Below are positions 1 to 5,584 of a DNA stretch of 6,292 nucleotides, in pieces. The stretch comes from CAYYAU01 sp964469765 [NCBI: uncultured Clostridia bacterium] (GTDB lineage: Bacteria; UBA6262; WVXT01; CAYYAU01). The stretch is from positions 1 to 6,292 of the forward strand of contig CAYYAU010000069.1 in the NCBI GenBank assembly GCA_964469765.1. Direction: 5' to 3'. The notes beneath the pieces were generated by a model that saw only the letters and a list, made by a program, of their open reading frames with translations, had not been told where the DNA came from and did no database searches. The position numbers were made by a program, and so were the translations under genes. The first letter of the stretch is position 1. The number at the start of each line of letters is the position of its first letter.

Positions 1-460
1 TAGCTCCTATTGAGCTCCCTATTATTACATAACAATACATCTTAAGTTTATTAAATTTAAGAAATCTTGCCAAAAGCACACTTGACCATATTCCTCCACC
101 TGTAAATGGAAGTGAAGCAACAATTATAACTCCAACTTTCCCCCATTTCTGCGCCCTTTGTAGAATTTTGGAATGGAATTTTCTTTCTTTTTTAAACAAT
201 CTTTTTGAAAAAATTTTTCTCATAAAAAATATCACTTTTCTCCTAACAATCTTTAATCTTATTACAAGACCTCTCCATTTTACAGTATTTTCATAAAGGT
301 AATAATAAAAAAATATAAAAAAACTATCAATTGGAAAAATGAGTCCAACAACAATATACCATTTACCAAAAACAGCAAGCCCATACGGAATTGAAACCAT
401 CCTTGTAAATAATATATGCGTCACCAAAAAAGAAAAATATAGTCCTAAAAACTTTATCAA
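1..460 (-). CDS. Small multidrug export (COG2426-like) membrane protein, 3' end cut by window edge
   Basis: An open frame of 153 codons runs off the left edge, so the C-terminus is missing. The start chosen is TTG at 460-458, because AAGGTG sits 7 bases upstream (468-473) and an in-frame TAA lies just before it. The first in-frame ATG (400-398) has AAGG directly abutting it, which is poor spacing. The protein is hydrophobic: likely membrane segments lie near residues 3-18 and 26-55, then a very basic stretch at about 61-107, then another hydrophobic part from about 108. Residues 117-127 (LPFTGGGIWSS) followed by a second hydrophobic run resemble the 'IPLPGTGAWTG' region of the putative small multidrug export family (COG2426/PF06695). 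That name comes from distant homology and transport is not established for the family in general. It follows the MerR gene by 56 bases on the same strand and is probably co-transcribed. Family assignment is from remembered motif pattern, moderately sure; the gene itself is more certain. Confidence 0.66.
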   Translation of the reverse strand, partial: MIKFLGLYFSFLVTHILFTRMVSIPYGLAVFGKWYIVVGLIFPIDSFFIFFYYYLYENTVKWRGLVIRLKIVRRKVIFFMRKIFSKRLFKKERKFHSKILQRAQKWGKVGVIIVASLPFTGGGIWSSVLLARFLKFNKLKMYCYVIIGSSIGA

Positions 461-467
461 AATAACA

Positions 468-473
468 CACCTT
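468..473 (-). promoter_or_regulatory. Ribosome binding site supporting a TTG start
   Basis: On the minus strand AGAAAGGTG (core AAGGTG at 468-473) lies 7 bases before TTG at 460-458. The nearby GTG in the same stretch is followed after one codon by TTT TGA and so is not a usable start. This decides the start of the left-edge membrane protein gene. Confidence 0.55.
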
Positions 474-516
474 TCTTCTTAAACTTCAAACCATCATTGC
501 ATTAAAACGAATAAGG

Positions 517-873
517 TTATTCTTTATCCAAAGTTTTTATTATGTCTTTAATCTCTTTCTTAATCTCTTTTAAGACCTGTATCGCAGCACTATCTTTCTT
601 AAAGTCCAACTCTACTTGCCTTTCTTTTTTTCTTTTGTCTTCAAGCAAAAACTTCTTAGCACCAGCAATACTAAATTTTTTTATATAAAGAAGTTCCTTA
701 ATCCTTTCAATAAGTTTTAAGTCCTCTTGAGTGTATTTTCTTTGTCCACTCTCTCTTCGTGCAGGCCTCAAAAGCTTAAATTCAGACTCCCAATATCTTA
801 ACACATAAGGCTTAACACCAGTAATTCTACTTACTTGTCCAATTGAAAAATATTTCTTTTCAACAATATCCAT
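517..873 (-). CDS. MerR-family transcriptional regulator
   Basis: A 118-residue protein with a MerR-type winged helix-turn-helix at the N-terminus. Residues about 9-30 (YFSIGQVSRITGVKPYVLRY) form the helix-turn-helix, and 'RYWESEF' plus 'SGQRKYTQEDL' form the wing and second helix pair. 'LLYIKKFSIAGAKKFL' closes the DNA-binding domain near residue 76. The remainder is a short, Lys/Glu-rich helical tail likely to form the dimerisation coiled coil. There is no cysteine-rich or other obvious effector-binding domain, so the ligand is unknown and it may act without one. ATG at 873-871 is preceded by AGAGGA with a 6-base spacer, so the start is well supported. It lies 25 bases downstream of the HU/IHF-like gene and is probably co-transcribed with it. 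MerR proteins of this 'GVKPxVLRYWE' type often sit beside ihfA in proteobacteria. Family certain; target genes unknown. Confidence 0.92.
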   Translation of the reverse strand: MDIVEKKYFSIGQVSRITGVKPYVLRYWESEFKLLRPARRESGQRKYTQEDLKLIERIKELLYIKKFSIAGAKKFLLEDKRKKERQVELDFKKDSAAIQVLKEIKKEIKDIIKTLDKE

Positions 874-879
874 TTAAAT

Positions 880-885
880 TCCTCT
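880..885 (-). promoter_or_regulatory. Ribosome binding site of the MerR gene
   Basis: AGAGGA on the minus strand, 6 bases before the ATG at 873-871. It fixes the MerR start and lies in the 25-base gap after the HU/IHF-like gene. Confidence 0.6.
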
Positions 886-898
886 ATAACAGTTTACC

Positions 899-1159
899 CT
901 ATGTTAAAATTTTTTTTGCTGGTTTAAATCTAACCACCTTTTTGGGTGGTAATTCTATAACTTCACCTGTTTTAGGGTTTCTTCCTTTTTTTGTCTTACG
1001 CATTTTTGTATAAAATGTTCCAAGACCTGAAATGGTTACCTTTTCTCCTCTTTTTAATGCATTTCTAATAGCAGAAACTGTAATGTTTACCGCATCATTA
1101 GCTTCTTTCTTAACACAGGTTACTCTGGAAACAATTTCTGTTAAATCACTTTTATTCAT
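899..1159 (-). CDS. HU/IHF-family (DNABII) DNA-binding protein
   Basis: An 86-residue nucleoid-associated protein of the HU/IHF family, about the usual length of 90. It is expected to dimerise, bind the DNA minor groove and bend DNA. The N-terminal helices begin MNKSDLTEIVSRV. 'RGEKVTISGLGTFYTK' is the dimer core, and 'KGRNPKTGE' (about residues 58-66) holds the conserved arm-tip proline that intercalates into DNA. It ends with 'VVRFKPAKKIL'. The GRNPKTGE tip is shared by HU and both IHF subunits, so HU versus IHF cannot be settled here. The start is ATG at 1159-1157, with GGAGG six bases upstream. A TTG two codons earlier (1165-1163) directly abuts the GGAGG and lies inside the spacer, so it is rejected. 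The stop is TAG. The gene lies 22 bases after gpsA and 25 bases before the MerR gene, on the same strand. Confidence 0.95.
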   Translation of the reverse strand: MNKSDLTEIVSRVTCVKKEANDAVNITVSAIRNALKRGEKVTISGLGTFYTKMRKTKKGRNPKTGEVIELPPKKVVRFKPAKKILT

Positions 1160-1165
1160 TTTCAA

Positions 1166-1170
1166 CCTCC
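1166..1170 (-). promoter_or_regulatory. Strong ribosome binding site that decides the HU start
   Basis: GGAGG on the minus strand. Spacing is 0 bases to TTG (1165-1163) but 6 bases to ATG (1159-1157), so the ATG is the real start. It is one of the strongest Shine-Dalgarno sequences in the window, fitting an abundant nucleoid protein. Confidence 0.75.
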
Positions 1171-1181
1171 AAACTTTTAAT

Positions 1182-2204
1182 TTACAGTTCTACTTCTGAT
1201 TTTAATTGTCGTCCCATTAACTCATTTACCGTTTCTTTTGGATCTTTATTATTAAAAAGAACATTGTAAACCTGCTCAGTAATAGGCATAGAAATATCCT
1301 TCTTTCTAGACAACTCATATACAGCCTTAGTCGTAGGTATTCCTTCTACAACCATCTCAATCTCCTTTAATGCTTGCCTGAAAGGTATACCTTTAGCTAA
1401 CTTTTCTCCAAAGTTTCTGTTACGGCTATACTTACTGATACAGGTAACCACCAAATCACCTAACCCAGAAAGGCCAGAAAACGTTAAGGGTCTTGCTCCT
1501 AAACTTACACCCATTCTTCTTATTTCAGCCAATCCTCTTGTAATTAAAGCTGCTTTTCCGTTATCCCCTATTCCTAATCCATCTGCAATACCAGCAGCTA
1601 ATGCAATGGTGTTTTTCAATGCTCCTCCAAGTTCTACTCCAATTATATCATCTTGAGTATAAATTCTAAAGAAATGCGTATTAAAAACTCTTTGAATTAT
1701 CATCATAAGTTCCTTATTCAATGAAGAAACAACTACAGATGTAGGAATCTTTCTACTCACCTCTTCAGCGTGAGAAGGTCCTGATATCACTGCAATATTA
1801 TTACCAATTCTCTCATAAAGAACATCGTTTAAAACCTCAGATAACCGCTTGAATGTGCCTATCTCTATTCCTTTGGCCACATTAACCAATACTGTTGAGT
1901 TAGAGATATTCTGGTTAGGAATACGCTGAACAGTTGCTCGAATAGCCGAAGAAGGCACAGCGGTTACAATTAAATCCTTTCCTTTTGTAGCTTCATTAAT
2001 CTCATTTGTTATTTCAATTTTTTCAGGTAGTTTAAGATAAGGAAGAAACTTTATACCTCTATTCTTTTTCAAAGATTCGTATTTTTCTTTATTAAACTCC
2101 CACACCGAAATATTAAACCCTTTTTCATATAAAAGAACCGCCAGGGTTAATCCCCAACTACCACCACCCAAAATGGAAATATTTTCTATTTTATTCTTTT
2201 TCAT
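1182..2204 (-). CDS. gpsA: Glycerol-3-phosphate dehydrogenase [NAD(P)+]
   Basis: Cytosolic enzyme reducing dihydroxyacetone phosphate to sn-glycerol 3-phosphate, the backbone for phospholipid synthesis. It has 340 residues, normal for the family (about 330-340). Residues 9-18 (ISILGGGSWG) are the GxGxxG dinucleotide-binding loop of the Rossmann domain. 'NVAKGIE' at about 108-114 carries a conserved lysine (K111). 'ISGPSHAEEV' lies at 140-149. 'GGALKNTIALAAGIADGLG' from 193 carries the catalytic lysine K197, and 'SRNRNFG' at 260-266 supplies the arginine and asparagine of the substrate/cofactor site. No key residue is missing. The ATG at 2204-2202 is preceded by AAGG only 2 bases away, which is tight spacing, but no better start exists before the Rossmann loop. 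It lies 7 bases after plsY, so translational coupling is likely. Its product feeds PlsY and PgsA, encoded just upstream. Confidence 0.97.
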   Translation of the reverse strand: MKKNKIENISILGGGSWGLTLAVLLYEKGFNISVWEFNKEKYESLKKNRGIKFLPYLKLPEKIEITNEINEATKGKDLIVTAVPSSAIRATVQRIPNQNISNSTVLVNVAKGIEIGTFKRLSEVLNDVLYERIGNNIAVISGPSHAEEVSRKIPTSVVVSSLNKELMMIIQRVFNTHFFRIYTQDDIIGVELGGALKNTIALAAGIADGLGIGDNGKAALITRGLAEIRRMGVSLGARPLTFSGLSGLGDLVVTCISKYSRNRNFGEKLAKGIPFRQALKEIEMVVEGIPTTKAVYELSRKKDISMPITEQVYNVLFNNKDPKETVNELMGRQLKSEVEL

Positions 2205-2211
2205 TTCCTTA

Positions 2212-2805
2212 CTATAATTTAATCTTTCTTTCTGTTCCTTTGATTAATCTTTTAATATTAGGAAAATGTCTTAATATAATAATACAAGAAGCAACAATTG
2301 AAAGATAAATAATAAGTCTATCCTGTTTAAAAATCAGACAGCTCACTGGAAAGATAACAACTCCGACAATTGAACTTAAAGAAGCATAACGTGTAAATAA
2401 AAGAACCACTCCAAAACCAACAACACTAATTAACATAGGTAACGGTGCAAGAGCAAAAAAAGCCCCACATCCTGTAGCAACTCCCCTTCCACCTTTAAAC
2501 TTAAGAAAAATACTTAAACTATGCCCCGCAATTGCAGATATAGCTGCAAGTAGACAAAGAAATGTATTATTAAAAACAGCCTTCATCATCCATACAGAAA
2601 AAAATCCTTTCCCAATATCTAATATCAGAACAGTAAGACCCGCAATATGCCCAACACTCCTATATACATTGGTAGCACCAATATTATGACTGCCAACTGT
2701 CCTAATATCAAAACCTTTTAGAAGATATGTAATTATATATCCAAAAGGGATTGACCCAATTAAATAAACTAAAAATAGATATACACTTATTTTAAGAAGA
2801 TACAT
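2212..2805 (-). CDS. plsY: Acyl-phosphate:glycerol-3-phosphate acyltransferase PlsY
   Basis: Integral membrane enzyme that transfers an acyl group from acyl-phosphate to glycerol-3-phosphate, giving lysophosphatidic acid, the first committed step of phospholipid synthesis in most bacteria. Its 197 residues and multiple hydrophobic segments fit the family (about 200). Family motifs appear in order: 'YLIGSIPFGYI' (about 14-24), 'GSHNIGATNVYRSVG' (38-52), 'LDIGKG' (62-67), 'FKGGRGVAT' (about 103-111) and the C-terminal 'RHFPNIKRLIKGTE' (about 179-192). Two usually conserved spots differ: the common GSGN reads GSHN, and the glycine-rich motif reads GHSLSIF and GGR where family members usually have GHxxP and GGK. 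The ATG at 2805-2803 overlaps the last 14 bases of pgsA. No good Shine-Dalgarno is at the right distance, so initiation probably depends on coupling. PlsY normally works with the phosphate acyltransferase PlsX, which is not in this window. Confidence 0.95.
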   Translation of the reverse strand: MYLLKISVYLFLVYLIGSIPFGYIITYLLKGFDIRTVGSHNIGATNVYRSVGHIAGLTVLILDIGKGFFSVWMMKAVFNNTFLCLLAAISAIAGHSLSIFLKFKGGRGVATGCGAFFALAPLPMLISVVGFGVVLLFTRYASLSSIVGVVIFPVSCLIFKQDRLIIYLSIVASCIIILRHFPNIKRLIKGTERKIKL

Positions 2806-3355
2806 TTTTAAGTTTTAATCCTTTAATCTCTTTAATACCTCTTATATAATACGCAACTAAAGATAAAAAGGAACATAAAATAAGAAGAATGAAAACAGGC
2901 ATTTGTAATATGTGCCAAAGAAAGTTTGGCCAAATAGAGTTATAATCTAAAAGAAGAAGAATTATACCGCTCATCTCTAAACCTGCTGTAGTTTTTCCTA
3001 TAGTATTTGGTATAACTTTAATTGAGCCAGTAATATAGTGATAAAATATCCAACCCCCTACAATAAGCGTGTCCTTTATTAAAATAACTAACACTAAAAA
3101 AGGGAAAGACTTAAATAAAAGAATAAAATAAGAAATATCTAAAAAAAGCTTATCAGCAATAGGGTCAAGCATCCTTCCTAAAACTGTAATCTCGTCTTTT
3201 TTTCTTGCATAATAACCATCAAGCCAATCTGTAAAGATTGCAAGTAAAAATAAAAATAGACTCGCTGGAAAGTCTTTTTGTATTAAAAAGAAAATAAAAA
3301 AAGGAAGTATTAAAATTCTTAAAAGTGTGATAATATTAGCAAAGGTTAATATCAT
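2792..3355 (-). CDS. pgsA: CDP-diacylglycerol--glycerol-3-phosphate 3-phosphatidyltransferase (PGP synthase)
   Basis: Membrane enzyme of the CDP-alcohol phosphatidyltransferase family. It is expected to join CDP-diacylglycerol and glycerol-3-phosphate into phosphatidylglycerophosphate, the precursor of phosphatidylglycerol. Its 187 residues match the usual 180-200. The full signature D-x2-D-G-x2-A-R-x8-G-x3-D-x3-D is intact: D43, D46, G47, A50, R51, G60, D64 and D68. The N-terminus (NIITLLRILILPFF) is typical of PgsA, and several hydrophobic segments follow to about residue 172. The family also includes phosphatidylserine and cardiolipin synthases; the N-terminus, the length and the neighbouring glycerol-3-phosphate genes favour PgsA. 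The ATG at 3355-3353 lies inside the end of hflX (20-base overlap) with only weak A-rich sequence upstream, so coupling to hflX is likely. Its own end overlaps plsY by 14 bases. Confidence 0.92.
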   Translation of the reverse strand: MILTFANIITLLRILILPFFIFFLIQKDFPASLFLFLLAIFTDWLDGYYARKKDEITVLGRMLDPIADKLFLDISYFILLFKSFPFLVLVILIKDTLIVGGWIFYHYITGSIKVIPNTIGKTTAGLEMSGIILLLLDYNSIWPNFLWHILQMPVFILLILCSFLSLVAYYIRGIKEIKGLKLKNVSS

Positions 3356-4574
3356 ATTTTTTTAATTTTTCTTTTGTATATAGATCAACATATGCCTGAA
3401 TAAAAACTCTATCTTTATCGAACTTTCTTTCTACTACCTCTCCTTTTTCATAAATAAAGTTTATCAAATCTTGCCTTTCTAAAGGAAAACTAAAACTAAC
3501 TAAGGACCTAAACCGCTGGAAATGTTGAGAGAGTCTTTTCAATAATAAATCTATTCCTGTTCCATATTTAGCAGATATATTTAAACTCTCTTCAAATTTC
3601 TTTGATAATGAGTTTAATCTTGAAGCATCGTTTATTAAATCAATCTTATTAAATACAGTAATCACAGGTTTATCCAAAATGCCAAGTTCATTAAAAATCT
3701 CTTTAACAGTTTCCATCTGCTTTTTCCATAAGGGATGACTTATATCAACAATATGAATCAATAAATCAGCATTAATTGTCTCTTCAAGTGTTGCTCTAAA
3801 AGCAGCAATCAGTTGTTGAGGAAGTTTTCTTATAAATCCTACTATATCAACCGCAAGAATATCCTGATTATTAGGAAGTGTAACCTTTCTTATTGTTGGA
3901 TCTAAAGTAGCGAATAACTTGTCTTCAACAAAAACAGAAGAACTTGTTATTTTATTAAATAAAGTAGACTTCCCTGCATTGGTATACCCAACGATTGCAA
4001 CCAGTGGTAAAAACACATCCTTCCGTCTTTGTCTCTGTTGGTTACGATGTATGAGTATCTTATCAATATCTTCTTTTAACTTTGCGATTCTATCAGTAAT
4101 CCTTCTTCTATCATATTCCAGTTTTTTTTCACCAGGTCCTCTTACTCCTATTCCTCCTACCTGCTGGTCAAGATATGTGCCTAAACCGCTTAATCTAGGT
4201 AAAAGATATGTAAGTTGAGCGAGTTCCACCTGAAGCTTTCCTTCTTGAGTATGTGCCCTGCGAGCAAAAATATCAAGAATAAGCCGTGTTCTGTCAATAA
4301 CCTTAATATTAAAAACCTTTTCTAAATTTCTTTTCTGTGCAGGGGTAAGTTCATCATCAAATACCACAGTATCAATATCAAGGACAGCAATTAAATCTTT
4401 TATCTGATGTGTTTTCCCTTTACCAATAAAATAAGCTGGATCTATTTTCTTCCTTCGCTGAACTATTTTATCAACCACCTCACCACCTGCACTTATAACC
4501 AGAAAGGATAATTCCTCAATAGTTTCTGGGGTAGAATGAGTCTGGTTATAGGGTATCTCAACACCAATTAACAA
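3336..4574 (-). CDS. hflX: Ribosome-associated GTPase HflX
   Basis: GTPase of the Obg-HflX superfamily that binds the 50S subunit and, in studied bacteria, splits stalled or hibernating 70S ribosomes. The N-terminal HflX domain covers about residues 1-140 (PAYFIGKGK at 46-54, VIDRTRLILDIFARRA at 92-107). 'GGIGVRGPGEKKLEYDRR' (140-157) is the glycine-rich linker, with a basic helical segment to about 187. The G domain has G1 'GYTNAGKST' (196-204), G2/switch I 'LFATLDPT' (220-227), G3 'DIVGF' (243-247), G4 'NKID' (309-312) and G5 'SAK' (334-336). A small C-terminal domain ends at 412. G3 usually reads DTVGF in HflX; here it is DIVGF. The start given is TTG at 4574-4572, the first conventional start codon in frame. 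However, the frame is open back to 4640, the family usually has a few more N-terminal residues, and AGAGGA at 4624-4629 lies 4 bases before an in-frame ATT at 4619-4617, so the true start may be that ATT (427 residues). It follows miaA and overlaps pgsA by 20 bases. Confidence 0.95.
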   Translation of the reverse strand: MLIGVEIPYNQTHSTPETIEELSFLVISAGGEVVDKIVQRRKKIDPAYFIGKGKTHQIKDLIAVLDIDTVVFDDELTPAQKRNLEKVFNIKVIDRTRLILDIFARRAHTQEGKLQVELAQLTYLLPRLSGLGTYLDQQVGGIGVRGPGEKKLEYDRRRITDRIAKLKEDIDKILIHRNQQRQRRKDVFLPLVAIVGYTNAGKSTLFNKITSSSVFVEDKLFATLDPTIRKVTLPNNQDILAVDIVGFIRKLPQQLIAAFRATLEETINADLLIHIVDISHPLWKKQMETVKEIFNELGILDKPVITVFNKIDLINDASRLNSLSKKFEESLNISAKYGTGIDLLLKRLSQHFQRFRSLVSFSFPLERQDLINFIYEKGEVVERKFDKDRVFIQAYVDLYTKEKLKKYDINLC

Positions 4575-4623
4575 AACCCGCTCTTTCTGTTTTCTTCTTA
4601 AATCTATAAGCTGTTTAATCTTG

Positions 4624-4629
4624 TCCTCT
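4624..4629 (-). promoter_or_regulatory. Shine-Dalgarno-like site before hflX without a conventional start codon nearby
   Basis: AGAGGA on the minus strand lies between the miaA stop and hflX. The bases 4-20 downstream contain no ATG, GTG or TTG in the hflX frame. The first plausible codon at proper distance is ATT (4619-4617). The conventional TTG start (4574) is 49 bases away. The site suggests that hflX translation begins upstream of the TTG, though an A/G-rich hexamer can arise by chance in a purine-rich coding strand. Confidence 0.4.
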
Positions 4630-4630
4630 A

Positions 4631-5584
4631 TTATGATAAAGGTTTATAGATAAACGCTCTTCTTAATATCTCATTAGCAACTTGAGAATAGTCTTTATGT
4701 TCACTCATCTCTATCCAATCAATATTTTTTTGTTTTTTAAACCATGTAAACTGCCTTTTGGCATAGTTTTTCGTAAGGGCTTTAATCTTTTTTATTAATA
4801 CTTCTTTAGTATACTTATTCTCCACAATATATTCAACAATTTGTTTATACCCTAAACTCTTAAGGGATTTTAAATTAGGAGAATAACCTTCTTTTAAAAT
4901 ATTTCTTACCTCCTCTATCCATCCTTTATCAATTAATCTATCAACTCTACCCTCAATCCTTTTATAAAGGATATCTCTTTGCCATTTAAAACAGAATATT
5001 TTCCATTTAACATCTAATCCAATTCTCTGAGTAGTAAACCTTTGCCAATAAGAGAAAGGCTTTTTCGTAAGATAATAAACTTCTAGAGCCCTTACAATCC
5101 TTACACGGTTATGAGGATGAATCTTATCAGCAATTATAGGGTCTATTTTTGCTAATCTTTTATAAAGAACCTCATCTCCATATTTATCAGCAATTTTATA
5201 TAATTTTTCTCTCAACTCTCTATTAGAACCTGGAGCTTTGCATAACCCCTCAACCAAACCTTTTATATAAAGACCTGTACCTCCCACTATAACTGGGGTT
5301 TTATTCTTATTAATTATCTGGACTATTGCTTTTTCTGTTTCGTCAATAAACTGCTTTACATTAAACTGTTCATCAGGAAAAACTACATCAATAAGATAAT
5401 GAGGAATCTTCTTTCTTATATTAACAGATACTTTATCACTTCCTATATCAAGGTGTTTATATACCTGCACAGAATCAGCTGAAATAATCTCTGCATCTAT
5501 TCTGTGGGCAATTTCTAAACTTACCTCAGTTTTTCCTGAAGCTGTTGGACCGGCAAGTATTAAGACTACTGATTTCTTATTCAC
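4631..5584 (-). CDS. miaA: tRNA dimethylallyltransferase MiaA
   Basis: Cytosolic enzyme that transfers a dimethylallyl group from dimethylallyl diphosphate to N6 of adenosine 37 in tRNAs reading UNN codons, giving i6A37. The 317 residues match the family (about 300-316). The P-loop 'GPTASGKT' is at 12-19. 'ADSVQVYKHLDIGSDK' (36-51) holds D37, which aligns with the conserved catalytic aspartate. 'VGGTGLYIKGL' is at 100-110. 'HPHNRVRIVRALEVY' (156-170) is the tRNA/substrate-binding signature, and 'SLGYKQI' and 'KRQFTWFK' mark the C-terminal part. Near residue 48 the common DIGTAK reads DIGSDK, a mild variation. The start is GTG (5584-5582), lying inside the mutL stop region in an 8-base overlap (GTGAATAA). 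No strong ribosome binding site is visible, so translation is probably coupled to mutL. mutL-miaA adjacency is widespread in bacteria. Confidence 0.97.
   Translation of the reverse strand: MNKKSVVLILAGPTASGKTEVSLEIAHRIDAEIISADSVQVYKHLDIGSDKVSVNIRKKIPHYLIDVVFPDEQFNVKQFIDETEKAIVQIINKNKTPVIVGGTGLYIKGLVEGLCKAPGSNRELREKLYKIADKYGDEVLYKRLAKIDPIIADKIHPHNRVRIVRALEVYYLTKKPFSYWQRFTTQRIGLDVKWKIFCFKWQRDILYKRIEGRVDRLIDKGWIEEVRNILKEGYSPNLKSLKSLGYKQIVEYIVENKYTKEVLIKKIKALTKNYAKRQFTWFKKQKNIDWIEMSEHKDYSQVANEILRRAFIYKPLS

Noticed and set aside
181-300. AT-rich, repeat-like stretch that could suggest a non-coding or regulatory element
   Set aside because: It encodes the Lys/Arg/Phe-rich part of the left-edge open frame without stops; no true direct or inverted repeat was found.
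398-400. ATG start for the left-edge membrane protein
   Set aside because: AAGG directly abuts the codon, and starting here would drop the first hydrophobic segment; TTG at 460 has a well-spaced ribosome binding site.
461-516. Possible terminator or promoter between the MerR gene and the left-edge gene
   Set aside because: The 56-base gap shows no stable hairpin with a T-run and no convincing pair of promoter boxes; AT-rich words alone are not enough.
1163-1165. TTG as the start of the HU gene
   Set aside because: It abuts the GGAGG ribosome binding site; the ATG two codons later has proper spacing and gives the normal HU N-terminus.
3919-4218. Plus-strand open frame of 99 codons within hflX
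   Set aside because: It lies antisense to the highly conserved GTPase domain of HflX and its translation shows no recognisable domain; it is a shadow of the real gene.
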